Source: Polynucleobacter sp. GWA2_45_21 (GTDB lineage Bacteria; Pseudomonadota; Gammaproteobacteria; Burkholderiales; Burkholderiaceae). Taken from it: a DNA stretch of 64,000 nt. Below, one piece after another: positions 27,497 through 36,047 of this stretch. Both the position numbers and the translations under genes were made by a program. How positions within the stretch are numbered: the stretch's first letter is position 1; the number at the start of each line of letters is the position of its first letter. The notes under the pieces are model-generated. The model saw only the letters and a program-made list of their open reading frames with translations. It made no database searches and was not told the origin of the DNA. The DNA lies in the NCBI RefSeq assembly GCF_001830325.1, contig NZ_MHZG01000011.1, positions 62,001-126,000 of the forward strand, read 5' to 3'.

Positions 27497-29179
27497 TTAA
27501 ACACTAGCCCCTCGGAGGTCTTGTACTGTTAAGCGCGGAGTTAAGGCGTTAGGATCAGTCAGTACTTCAATGAGCGCAGGCTTATTTGATGCAAGTGCAC
27601 GCTTAAATGCGGCCTCAAAATCTTTTGCGTCAGAAATACTTTCTGCATAAGCGCCGTATGATTTTGCGAGATCCACAAAATGTGGATTATTCAGACTTGT
27701 TGCCCAGACATTTCCTGGGTAATGCCGTTCCTGGTGCATGCGAATGCTGCCATACATATTATTATTCACCACGATCACAATGATATTTGCTCCGTATTGA
27801 ACGGCTGTCGCAAGTTCTTGACCCGTCATCAAAAAACAGCCATCACCCGCAAAACACACCGCTGTTCGAGATGGGTAAAGTAGCTTTGCAGCGATTGCCG
27901 CTGGCAATCCGTAGCCCATCGTTCCGCTAGTTGGAGCTAATTGCGTACGTAAGCCGCGATACTGATAGAAACGCTGAACCCATAATGTGTAATTTCCAGC
28001 ACCGTTAGTAATAATGGAGTCTGCAGGCAACATTTCCCTGAGAGATTTCATAATCTCACTTAAATTTGCACCTTCAGCAGATGCAACAGGATTAAGAGTC
28101 TCTAGATAATCTTCCCTAGCTGAAGCAAGACAAGATATTCTTTCAGTATTACCAGAATTCAGCGCTTCAATCGAGGAAACGGCGGCCGCAAAATTCTTTG
28201 GCGTTGCATTAATGGATAGTTGTGCCTGATAAATTTTCCCTAGCTCAAGTGGATCAGCATGCACATGAATGAGTTTCTGAGTAGGTCTTGGAATATTTAA
28301 TAGCGTATAGCCGTTGGTAGTTGTTTCGCCTAGGCGAGCACCGACACATAAAATTAAATCAGCTTCACTAATTCTCTTGGTCAGCTTTGGATTCATACCC
28401 AAACCTGCTTCACCAACATAATTAACGTGCTGGTTATCGACAATATCTTGACGCCTAAATGCGCATGCAATAGGGAGGTTAAGGCGCTCAGCAAAACCGC
28501 TAATCTGATCACTTGACGCAGTATCCCAGCCACTACCGCCCAAAATCATGATGGGATTTTTTGAATTTGCAATCAATTGAACGGCTGTTGCAATATCGGC
28601 ATCCAATGGAGCGGCCCCTGATGGCTGATATCTTTTCAAGTCTACGCTGTCAGTCAGTTCTGAAAGCATATCCTCGGGTAGCGCCAAGACTACCGGACCA
28701 GGTCTACCAGATGTAGCAATGCTATAGGCCCGCGAAATCATTTCAGGCAATCGCTTCACATCATCGATCTGATCAACCCACTTTGCGATATCACCAAACA
28801 TTTTTTTATAGTCAATTTCTTGCCAAGCCTCCCTACCAAGCGTAGCTCTTTCCACTTGGCCAATAAATAAAATCATTGGCGTTGAATCCTGTCTAGCCGT
28901 ATGAACTGCGATGCTGCCATTAGTAGCACCAGGACCTCTAGTCACAAAAAATACACCAGGCTCACCGGTTAATTTTCCATAAGCTTCGGCCATATTGCCA
29001 GCGCCGCTTTCATGCCTACAGACAACCGTTTGAATCTTTTCTCTCGATAAGTACAGCGCATCAATTACGGGCAGAAAGCTCTCTCCAGGCACACAATAAA
29101 TTGTTTTAGTGCCATTAGCGATCAGCGCATCCACCAGAATCTGGCCGCCACTTTTCTTTATATTTTCTTTATTGATCAT
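27497..29179 (-). CDS. Thiamine-diphosphate-dependent enzyme (acetolactate synthase-like; proposed 2-oxoacid decarboxylase)
   Basis: A 560-residue three-domain ThDP enzyme. The N-terminal PYR domain has the catalytic glutamate in CRHESGAGNMAEAYGKLTGEPGV, and the C-terminal PP domain has the ThDP motif GDGCFLMTGQELATAVQYGANIIVIVVNNN. The sequence is closer to IlvB-like proteins than to classical benzoylformate decarboxylase: the region after the Glu reads FVTRGPGATNG, not the His-containing stretch of BFD. Its place between an FMN 2-hydroxyacid dehydrogenase, an aldehyde dehydrogenase and UbiD suggests decarboxylation of a 2-oxoacid to an aldehyde. No regulatory subunit gene is adjacent, which argues against valine/isoleucine synthesis. 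Confidence 0.83.
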   Translation of the reverse strand: MINKENIKKSGGQILVDALIANGTKTIYCVPGESFLPVIDALYLSREKIQTVVCRHESGAGNMAEAYGKLTGEPGVFFVTRGPGATNGSIAVHTARQDSTPMILFIGQVERATLGREAWQEIDYKKMFGDIAKWVDQIDDVKRLPEMISRAYSIATSGRPGPVVLALPEDMLSELTDSVDLKRYQPSGAAPLDADIATAVQLIANSKNPIMILGGSGWDTASSDQISGFAERLNLPIACAFRRQDIVDNQHVNYVGEAGLGMNPKLTKRISEADLILCVGARLGETTTNGYTLLNIPRPTQKLIHVHADPLELGKIYQAQLSINATPKNFAAAVSSIEALNSGNTERISCLASAREDYLETLNPVASAEGANLSEIMKSLREMLPADSIITNGAGNYTLWVQRFYQYRGLRTQLAPTSGTMGYGLPAAIAAKLLYPSRTAVCFAGDGCFLMTGQELATAVQYGANIIVIVVNNNMYGSIRMHQERHYPGNVWATSLNNPHFVDLAKSYGAYAESISDAKDFEAAFKRALASNKPALIEVLTDPNALTPRLTVQDLRGASV

Positions 29180-29203
29180 AAAAAGCTTTATTTAGAAATA
29201 TAG

Positions 29204-30355
29204 TTAATTAACAGGGGTTATATAAGAGGAATCAAGAGATTTTGAGTGGGGGCAACCCAGTAAAGCCAAATCAACATCCACCTCACTCTTAATAATATTC
29301 AAAGCGCGTAGGACACCCCTCTCACCACCTGCACCTAGGCCATACAATGCTGGGCGACCGATAAAAACACATTTGGCACCCAAAGCCAAAGTCTTCAATA
29401 CATCTGTACCTCTACGAATACCGCCATCCAGCATTACCGTCAAATTAGGGGCGGACTCGATAATTTCCGGCAGCACATCAAGCGAAGCAACAGCACCATC
29501 AAGCTGTCTACCGCCATGGTTAGAAACAATAATTCCATCAACTCCAATTTTTTCTGCTTGTAATGCATCTTCAGGCCTCAATAAACCCTTGAGAACAAGC
29601 TTTCCAGTCCAGGCCTTGCGAATCTTTGCAACCTCATCCCAAGTCATGGCCGCCCTACCCGAGCGGTGATCACCTTTGACGACATTAACAATAGGGGCTC
29701 CGCGCTCAGCCGTGAAATTTTCAAAATGCGGAATTCCTTTTAGTAATAAGGTTCGCAAGAATACATTCATCACCCAGCGCGGCCTCAATATTCCGCCAAT
29801 GAGTAATTTCAGATTAGGTCTAAGGGGTAATGAAAACCCATTTCTCAACTCATTTTCACGCGTAGAAGCAAGCTGAACATCTACCGTAATGACTAACACT
29901 TTCACCTTAGCACGCTCCAAACGCGCAAGCAATGGCGTAATGACATCAAAATTGGCCGGAATATATGCCTGATACCAAGCATTTGGGTACAGCGTCATGA
30001 CCCGCTCCAATGGAACAGTGGATGCTGCGCTCAGAATGAAGGGGGAGCCAACACTCTTTGCAGCATTTGCCAAGGCGAGATCACCCTCAAATTCGCACAA
30101 ACTAGAGACGCCCATTGGGCTGATGCCAAAAGGCAATTCAAACCGCTCGCCAAAAATTTCTACAGAAAGATCCCGTTGCGACACGTTAACCAAAGGATGA
30201 GTAAGAAAAGCCCACTTTGAAAATGCACGTCTATTAGCTAATACGGTAGCCTGATCTTCGGAGCCACCGTCGATGTATCCAAAAATACTAGCCGGCAAAC
30301 GCTTTTGGGCGAGCAAGCGCAAATCAGAAATGGAGAGAGCGGCAGCAATACCCAT
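29204..30355 (-). CDS. FMN-dependent 2-hydroxyacid dehydrogenase (mandelate/lactate dehydrogenase-like)
   Basis: A flavoenzyme of the glycolate oxidase/L-lactate dehydrogenase/(S)-mandelate dehydrogenase family, oxidising a 2-hydroxyacid to a 2-oxoacid. I use the ATG at 30355 (MGIAAALSISDLRLLAQKR) with a GGAG site nine bases upstream; a TTG two codons earlier is the alternative. Seen are the N-terminal FGYIDGGSEDQ tyrosine, FGISPMGVSSL, WYQAYIP, the active-site IIVSNHGGRQLDG with its His and Arg, and VMLDGGIRRGTDVLK and IGRPALYGLGAGGE for phosphate binding. A hydrophobic insert (about residues 195-220) may give membrane contact. It follows the Bug gene by six bases. Confidence 0.9.
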   Translation of the reverse strand: MGIAAALSISDLRLLAQKRLPASIFGYIDGGSEDQATVLANRRAFSKWAFLTHPLVNVSQRDLSVEIFGERFELPFGISPMGVSSLCEFEGDLALANAAKSVGSPFILSAASTVPLERVMTLYPNAWYQAYIPANFDVITPLLARLERAKVKVLVITVDVQLASTRENELRNGFSLPLRPNLKLLIGGILRPRWVMNVFLRTLLLKGIPHFENFTAERGAPIVNVVKGDHRSGRAAMTWDEVAKIRKAWTGKLVLKGLLRPEDALQAEKIGVDGIIVSNHGGRQLDGAVASLDVLPEIIESAPNLTVMLDGGIRRGTDVLKTLALGAKCVFIGRPALYGLGAGGERGVLRALNIIKSEVDVDLALLGCPHSKSLDSSYITPVN

Positions 30356-30361
30356 TAGCAA

Positions 30362-31345
30362 TTACTCCGCTTTAATTCCAGATTTAGAAATGACGGAACT
30401 CCATTTTGCGTCCTGAGCTTTATTGAATTTTGCGAAGTCGTCTATAGAGCCGCCCAAAATAAATACGCCAGCAGCGGCAAAATTATCTTTTACATCGTCA
30501 CTCTTTAAAGCCTTATTTAATTCAGCATTCAGTTTTTGCAATATAGGTGCAGGCACATTTGCCGGTGCAAATATCCCATACCAAACTGAAACATCAAAGC
30601 CTGGATATCCTTGTTCAGCAATAGTTGGAATATTTGGGGCGCTAGCGACTCGTTTAGCAGAGGTGATTCCTAGTGCGCGCATTTTTCCAGCCTTAACATG
30701 TGGCATCGCATTGGGGAAGTTATCAAACATTACATCTACATGACCACCCAGCAAATCCGTCACCATAGGGGCGCTTCCCTTATAGTTAATCTGAGTCACA
30801 TAAATGCCAGCGATACTTTTAAGATACTCCATCGATAAAGCTTGCGAAGTTCCCGCGCCAGATGCTGCGTAATTTAGTTTTCCAGGATTTGCTTTTGCAT
30901 ATGCAACGAACTCCTGAAGCGTCTTAAATGGGGAATCCTCCCTTACGAGGAGAACATTAGGTGTTTCGCCACCAAGAATCACTGGGGTCAAATCTTTTTT
31001 TGTATCGTATGGAAGTTTAGCAAGCAAAAACTGATTTACTGTTAACGGAAATCCATTCACTACCAAGGTATAACCATCTGGGGCAGACTTTGCGGCCGCA
31101 TCAGTCCCGATAACAGTGCCGCCACCAGGCTTGTTCTCGACTACAACCGGTTGACCCATTGAAGCCTGTAATTTTCTAGCAAAAATTCTTGCCATTGCAT
31201 CATTAAACGCACCCGGAGCATAAGGAACAATAATTTTGATTGTCTTATCCGGATAGTTGGCAGTCGACTGCGCGAAAGCAGCGAAGGAAGCTCCAAATAT
31301 TGAGGCCAATACAAGTAGATGCCAAATATTTTTAATAATTTTCAT
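30362..31345 (-). CDS. Bug-family (tripartite tricarboxylate transporter) substrate-binding protein
   Basis: Periplasmic solute-binding protein with a signal peptide (MKIIKNIWHLLVLASIFGASFAAFAQS). I place the start at 31345; an upstream in-frame start at 31375 touches the aldehyde dehydrogenase gene. The mature part follows the Bug pattern: YPDKTIKIIVPYAPGAFNDAMAR, VVENKPGGGTVIG, LNYAASGAGTSQALSMEYL and VWYGIFAPANVPAPILQKL. No TctA/TctB membrane genes are in the window, so it is an orphan binding protein, as is common in Burkholderiales. It may deliver the operon's acid substrate or act in sensing. Confidence 0.93.
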   Translation of the reverse strand: MKIIKNIWHLLVLASIFGASFAAFAQSTANYPDKTIKIIVPYAPGAFNDAMARIFARKLQASMGQPVVVENKPGGGTVIGTDAAAKSAPDGYTLVVNGFPLTVNQFLLAKLPYDTKKDLTPVILGGETPNVLLVREDSPFKTLQEFVAYAKANPGKLNYAASGAGTSQALSMEYLKSIAGIYVTQINYKGSAPMVTDLLGGHVDVMFDNFPNAMPHVKAGKMRALGITSAKRVASAPNIPTIAEQGYPGFDVSVWYGIFAPANVPAPILQKLNAELNKALKSDDVKDNFAAAGVFILGGSIDDFAKFNKAQDAKWSSVISKSGIKAE

Positions 31346-31374
31346 ACTGTAACTCCAATAATTTATAAAAAACA

Positions 31375-32829
31375 CTACTGTTTAAGAACGCCAACGTTTT
31401 GGTAAATATGTTTAATCTCTTGAAAATCAATCAATGCATCATACCCATGCAATCGCCCTAGTCCGCTCTGACGATAGCCGCCTGTTTCAGCCTCAGCAAT
31501 GAGCTTGTTGTGATCATTAATCCATACCGTACCATTCTTCAGGGCTCTAGCCACACGCATCGATCGAGCTCCATCGCTCGTCCATACGCTAGCCGACAAA
31601 CCAAAAATAGAATCATTTGCTCGCATTACCGCATCAGATTCATCAGCAAATTTTTCGATCACCACTAGGGGGCCAAAAATCTCTTCCTGAATGAAGCTGG
31701 CCTTGCAATCCTCATGGGCTAGCAAAGTCGGCGTCAAGAATGCACCATCTTCAGCGCAAGTTACTCTGGTTGAGCCCTTCACCACGACCTCATCTGCCAA
31801 AGCCATAGCCTCTTCAATACGCTTGCCGACTAAATTGGCGCTTTCCACATCAATCATCGGACCCATTTGAATGCCATCCTCAAATCCAGATCCAACGCGG
31901 ATATTTTTTAACCTAGACGCAAGAGCCAGTTTGAATTCTTCATAACAACTAGCGTGAACCAACACCCTTCTTGCGGCTGTGCACTGCTGTCCCGAAATAA
32001 TCGTTGCCGCATTGGCAAGATGCGATGCGACGCTAGCAATATCGATATCTGGAAACACTAAACAAGCTGACTTACCGCCCAACTCAAGCGATAATTTTTT
32101 CATCGTTGGCGCTGCGGCAGACATAATCTTTTGACCAGTAATATTGGAGCCTGTAAAACTCAATACAGCCACCTCGGGTGAGGCTGTCAAATAAGAAGCT
32201 GCTTCAAATGACTCCTCGCTGACTATATTGACAGCACCAGGTTGAAATCCCTCTACAGATATCAACTCTTGAATAATGGCCGCAGTAATTAAAGTTGTTT
32301 GTGGTGCCGGCTTAATGACGGCGGTGCAACCAGTAGCCAGCGCTGGCGCAAGAGAGCGAATAAGCAAAACTGCTGGGGCATTCCATGGCACGATAATGCC
32401 AACAACTCCAGCAGGCTCTTTTAGTATCGTGGAGAACACGCCAGGCTCTACCTCAAACACATGTCCAGGCATGTATCTACTGAGGCCAGCGTAATAGCGT
32501 ATCTCTGAAATAGCGGCAGCCATTTCACCGCGCGACTGGGCGATGACCTTGCCATTTTCTCGCGTCAATAGAACCGCCAAGGACTCCAAGTTTTGCTCAA
32601 GACGATCCGCCCAGCGCATCAAAACCATCTGCCTCAAACGGGGGTTTTGCGACCATTGCGGATTCTCAAATGCGACGTTTGCGGCATCTACTGCATTTTT
32701 GGCATCTGCAGCGGATGAATCCGAAAATCGCCCAATCACCTGACCATTTAGTGGGTCGCGGGAAGTGGAAAATTTTCCAGTCGCAGATGCTTGCCACGAG
32801 CCATTGATCAGATTAAGTGCTGTAATCAT
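31375..32829 (-). CDS. NAD(P)-dependent aldehyde dehydrogenase
   Basis: A 484-residue ALDH that oxidises an aldehyde to the carboxylic acid. Motifs are VVGIIVPWNAPAVL (Asn of the oxyanion hole), FTGSNITGQKIM, the general base in LSLELGGKSACLVF, the nucleophilic Cys in SGQQCTAARR, and EEIFGPLVV. By context it would act on the aldehyde released by the ThDP enzyme, equivalent to benzaldehyde dehydrogenase in the mandelate pathway. Other aldehydes such as furfural are possible. It lies 21 bases downstream of the mandelate-racemase-family gene. Confidence 0.92.
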   Translation of the reverse strand: MITALNLINGSWQASATGKFSTSRDPLNGQVIGRFSDSSAADAKNAVDAANVAFENPQWSQNPRLRQMVLMRWADRLEQNLESLAVLLTRENGKVIAQSRGEMAAAISEIRYYAGLSRYMPGHVFEVEPGVFSTILKEPAGVVGIIVPWNAPAVLLIRSLAPALATGCTAVIKPAPQTTLITAAIIQELISVEGFQPGAVNIVSEESFEAASYLTASPEVAVLSFTGSNITGQKIMSAAAPTMKKLSLELGGKSACLVFPDIDIASVASHLANAATIISGQQCTAARRVLVHASCYEEFKLALASRLKNIRVGSGFEDGIQMGPMIDVESANLVGKRIEEAMALADEVVVKGSTRVTCAEDGAFLTPTLLAHEDCKASFIQEEIFGPLVVIEKFADESDAVMRANDSIFGLSASVWTSDGARSMRVARALKNGTVWINDHNKLIAEAETGGYRQSGLGRLHGYDALIDFQEIKHIYQNVGVLKQ

Positions 32830-32850
32830 CGTTAATAGTCTTTAGCCAGC

Positions 32851-34029
32851 TTATGCATATGCGGGACCCTCAATAACCGGGTGCGACTTTATAAAATCCT
32901 CGTTCACTTCAACACCAATTCCCGGAAGATCCAAAGGTCTTACACAGCCATTCACATCTAAACTAAAAGGAGTGCTGACTAATTCATCCCTAAATAGATT
33001 TTCCTTAGATACATCCGCCTCGAAGTACCCACCTTGTTCAATGGATGAAATGAAATGAATTGTTGCGGCCATATTAATTCCAGTCATGGAGGTATGTGGA
33101 TGGGTTGGCAATTTGTAAGCGGACCCCAAGGCAGCGATCCGCAAGGCCTCGGTAAGGCCACCCGTTTTTGACAGGTCTGGCTGAAGAATATTAACGACCC
33201 GATCATCCACCAACCGATTAAATTCGAAGCGCGTGTAATGATTCTCACCAGCCGCAAATGCAATCTTGCCAAAACTTCTAGCTAATTCATACTGGCGATA
33301 ATCATGCGCTGGAAAGGGCTCTTCCAGCCACCCCAAACCCAATTCATCCAAGGCCGGAATAATGGCTCTTGCATCATCTAATGAGTATGCGCAATTGGCA
33401 TCGCCCAAGATCTCCACTTGAGATCCAAATTCCTTACGAACAGCCGTAATCCTACTCAAATCATGGTGAACGCTCTCGCCCAATCTTAATTTAATCGCCT
33501 TATATCCAGACTCAATTAATACTCGAGCTTCTTCAACTAATTTTTCTGGTTCCTGCCACCCTAACGCAACACCACCGGCATATGCGGGAATGCTTTTGGA
33601 AGCTCCACCGAGCAATTTATAAAGCGGCCACCCCACTGCCTTGGCCCTAATATCCCAAAGCGCCATATCAATACCGCTCATCGCAATCGCGCAACCCGCA
33701 CCAATCCCCATGGCGGCTAATTGCTTGGAATAAATATCTTTCCATATGCCAACAACATTGCTGGCATCTTTACCCACTACCATAGGCCTTAATGCATGGT
33801 TAATGAAATGGGCAATGCTTGATGGCGCCCTTCCATGATGGGACTCTCCCCACCCATAAAGACCAGATGCAGTTGTCACCTTAACCACAACAGCATCTCG
33901 CTTTAAAGCCTGGCCCACACCCAAGCGAACGCTATTTTTTGGTGATACTGGGAAAGAAATTGCCCAGGCTTTTACGTCGGAAATCTCCAAATCCGAGTTG
34001 CTGTGCTCGCCATGCTGTCTCAAGTGCAT
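32851..34029 (-). CDS. Mandelate racemase/muconate lactonizing enzyme family protein
   Basis: A 392-residue enolase-superfamily enzyme and first gene of its operon. The capping domain is residues 15-140 and the barrel follows. Catalytic residues can be read: Lys180 in AIKLRLGE, metal ligands Asp210 (GDANCAYS), Glu236 (LEEPFP) and Glu262 (AGENHYT), Asp285 (ILQPDLSKTGG), and His310/His312 in LPTHPHTS. The His-Asp dyad is what racemases and many dehydratases of the MR subgroup use. The second Lys of the KxK motif is Arg182 here. It may racemise or dehydrate a 2-hydroxyacid; with the next genes a mandelate-type racemase role is attractive but unproven. Confidence 0.85.
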   Translation of the reverse strand: MHLRQHGEHSNSDLEISDVKAWAISFPVSPKNSVRLGVGQALKRDAVVVKVTTASGLYGWGESHHGRAPSSIAHFINHALRPMVVGKDASNVVGIWKDIYSKQLAAMGIGAGCAIAMSGIDMALWDIRAKAVGWPLYKLLGGASKSIPAYAGGVALGWQEPEKLVEEARVLIESGYKAIKLRLGESVHHDLSRITAVRKEFGSQVEILGDANCAYSLDDARAIIPALDELGLGWLEEPFPAHDYRQYELARSFGKIAFAAGENHYTRFEFNRLVDDRVVNILQPDLSKTGGLTEALRIAALGSAYKLPTHPHTSMTGINMAATIHFISSIEQGGYFEADVSKENLFRDELVSTPFSLDVNGCVRPLDLPGIGVEVNEDFIKSHPVIEGPAYA

Positions 34030-34130
34030 ATCCTTACTATTTTTATGCTGTCAGTGTATGGATTTAGTGGTATCAAATCAATTAATACTTATTTATACTA
34101 CCCATCACTTAAAATGATGGATAAAACGCA
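34030..34130. promoter_or_regulatory. Divergent promoter region between the MR-family operon and the LysR gene
   Basis: A 101-base A/T-rich intergenic region between two divergent starts. It contains a loose inverted arrangement, TGGTAT at about 34068-34073 and ATACTACC at about 34096-34103, spaced as LysR-type sites often are. I could not define a clean T-N11-A box or a convincing -35/-10 pair. Its position makes it the expected binding region of the adjacent LysR protein. Confidence 0.4.
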
Positions 34131-35024
34131 ATGGAATTTAAGCAAATACAGTACTTCGCCTGCCTATACGAAGAAGGTACTGTCACCCGTGCGGCAAACA
34201 GATTAAACATTGTTCAACCCGCCCTGAGCACACAAATTAAGAACCTCGAAGGATCCATTGGTGAATTATTGTTCACAAGAAGCTCCCAAGGTATGCATCC
34301 CACCCCTGCGGGACGAAGAATGTATCAGTTATTTCAACCGCTCCTAGAAGAGTTTGAACGCTCGAAAAATCAGGTGATCAACTCCCATGCCGAACTATCG
34401 GGGAATATTCGAATTGGCGTTATTTCATCCATTGCCGAGAGCATATTGGCAAAAGTGGTGAATGAATTCACAGCAAAACACCCTAGAGTGAGTCTTTCCA
34501 TCACAGAGGGATTTAGCGAGGCATTATGCGATCTAGTCGCCGGCGGACAGCTTGAAGCCGCAATCATTAATAGACCACGAACCAGATTGACATTACGAAA
34601 CGATCTCATGCTAGATGAAGAAATAGTACTCGTCAGTGGGGCAAAAGCGAACATTGACAAGGAAAATTTAACACTCAAAAAAGTATTAGGCTTAAAGATG
34701 GTATTGCCGACTAAGCAGCACGGCTTACGGAAGATTTTGGACAGCATTACCTCTTCAGAAAATCTAGAGTTATCCCCAGTTCATGAGATTGACTCAATCA
34801 ATGCAATTATGCAATTGGTAGAAATCAGCGATTACGTAACGTTATTACCGCAACTTGCCTTGAAGGGGGTTAATAGAGCGAAATGGTTGATTAATAGCAT
34901 TCATTCTCCCACCCTCACTCGCCAGATATCCTGCGTATCACACCCGCGACGACCGCTCAATGCAGCCGTCGCAAGCTTCATAGAAATATGCACGCGATTA
35001 TCAATTGAAACCCATGCAAAGTAA
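34131..35024 (+). CDS. LysR-family transcriptional regulator
   Basis: A 297-residue LysR protein. The N-terminal winged helix-turn-helix (MEFKQIQYFACLYEEGTVTRAANRLNIVQPALSTQIKNLEGSIGELLFTR) is followed by a periplasmic-binding-protein-like effector domain from about residue 90. It is transcribed divergently from the MR-ALDH-Bug-FMN-ThDP-UbiD-UbiX operon, which is the classical arrangement for an activator of that operon. The inducer is unknown; an intermediate of the hydroxyacid route would be expected. Confidence 0.92.
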   Translation: MEFKQIQYFACLYEEGTVTRAANRLNIVQPALSTQIKNLEGSIGELLFTRSSQGMHPTPAGRRMYQLFQPLLEEFERSKNQVINSHAELSGNIRIGVISSIAESILAKVVNEFTAKHPRVSLSITEGFSEALCDLVAGGQLEAAIINRPRTRLTLRNDLMLDEEIVLVSGAKANIDKENLTLKKVLGLKMVLPTKQHGLRKILDSITSSENLELSPVHEIDSINAIMQLVEISDYVTLLPQLALKGVNRAKWLINSIHSPTLTRQISCVSHPRRPLNAAVASFIEICTRLSIETHAK

Positions 35025-35046
35025 TGGCCTTCAAACCAATAGCAAG

Positions 35047-36033
35047 TTACTCTGGTGTAATGCCTGATTGAGCAACAACCTTTTTCCAGATTTCCATTTG
35101 CTTCTTAATAAAGATTTCAAATTGTGCGCTAGTTCCACCATCAGGAACAACGCCCTGCTCCTGAAATGTTTTTTTGATGTCTTCCTGCTTCAAGATTAAA
35201 TTTATTTGTTTATTTAACTTATCCACAACTGCAGGAGGTGTTCCAGCTGGAACAACAAATCCATGCCAAGAGGATGCCTCATAACCTTTAACGCCAGACT
35301 CATTAATCGTAGGAACTTCTGGCATTAACGAAGATCTAGATTCAGTAGCAATGGCAATAGGTCTAATTTTTCCAGACTGGAGGAATGGGCGTACATGGGG
35401 ATATGCATCAAAAGCAACCTCTACTTGCCCTCCAGCCAAGTCAGTGAGTAATGGTGTGCTGCCTTTATAAGGCACCTGAGTAAGACTTGTACCAGACATA
35501 CTCTCGAATAACACCATTGATAAATGGTTGGAAGATCCCGGCCCTGAAGACCCATAATTGACCGAGCCTGGCTTTGCTTTAGCTAAAGCTAGTAAATCAC
35601 CAGTTGTTTTAATCGGAGAGTTGGAATTGACAACCAAGACCATCGGGGACCTACCGGCCAAAATGACTGGAACAAAGGCCTTTAGCGTGTCATATGGCAG
35701 CGACTTATATAAATAGGGGTTGGCTGCAAATGGAAACTGCGCAACCAAAATCGTATAGCCATCTGGAGCAGACTTGGCAACAAAATTACTGCCAATAACC
35801 GTTCCAGCCCCTGGTTTGTTCTCAACTAAAACTGTCTTTCCCCAAGCATCACTGAGTTTTTTTCCTACAATGCGACCCAGTGTGTCGTTAAAGCCACCTG
35901 GAGGATACGGGACAACAATCGTAATTGGCTTATCGGGATAGGAATCTGCGCTTTGGGCGTAAACACCGCTCACAGATGAAAAAATCATCCCACACATTAA
36001 TGACAGAATACCGAGCTTTAGATTGATTTTCAT
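35047..36033 (-). CDS. Bug-family substrate-binding protein (second copy)
   Basis: A 328-residue periplasmic binding protein with signal peptide (cleavage after VSGVYAQS). It shares the Bug blocks with the protein at 30362: YPDKPITIVVPYPPGGFNDTLGR, VLVENKPGAGTVIGSNF, GSSGPGSSNHLSMVLFESM and SSWHGFVVPAGTPPAVVDKL. It follows the ABC ATPase gene by 14 bases, so it appears to be the last gene of the molybdenum-hydroxylase operon. That puts two unrelated binding-protein types in one transcript. No cognate TctAB genes are visible. Confidence 0.92.
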   Translation of the reverse strand: MKINLKLGILSLMCGMIFSSVSGVYAQSADSYPDKPITIVVPYPPGGFNDTLGRIVGKKLSDAWGKTVLVENKPGAGTVIGSNFVAKSAPDGYTILVAQFPFAANPYLYKSLPYDTLKAFVPVILAGRSPMVLVVNSNSPIKTTGDLLALAKAKPGSVNYGSSGPGSSNHLSMVLFESMSGTSLTQVPYKGSTPLLTDLAGGQVEVAFDAYPHVRPFLQSGKIRPIAIATESRSSLMPEVPTINESGVKGYEASSWHGFVVPAGTPPAVVDKLNKQINLILKQEDIKKTFQEQGVVPDGGTSAQFEIFIKKQMEIWKKVVAQSGITPE

Positions 36034-36047
36034 GCTATCTCCTTCAG

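Noticed and set aside
27497..29179. Calling the ThDP enzyme acetolactate synthase for branched-chain amino acids, or mdlC outright
   Set aside because: No IlvH regulatory gene is adjacent and the neighbours are catabolic, but the active-site region also differs from benzoylformate decarboxylase. I kept a general name.
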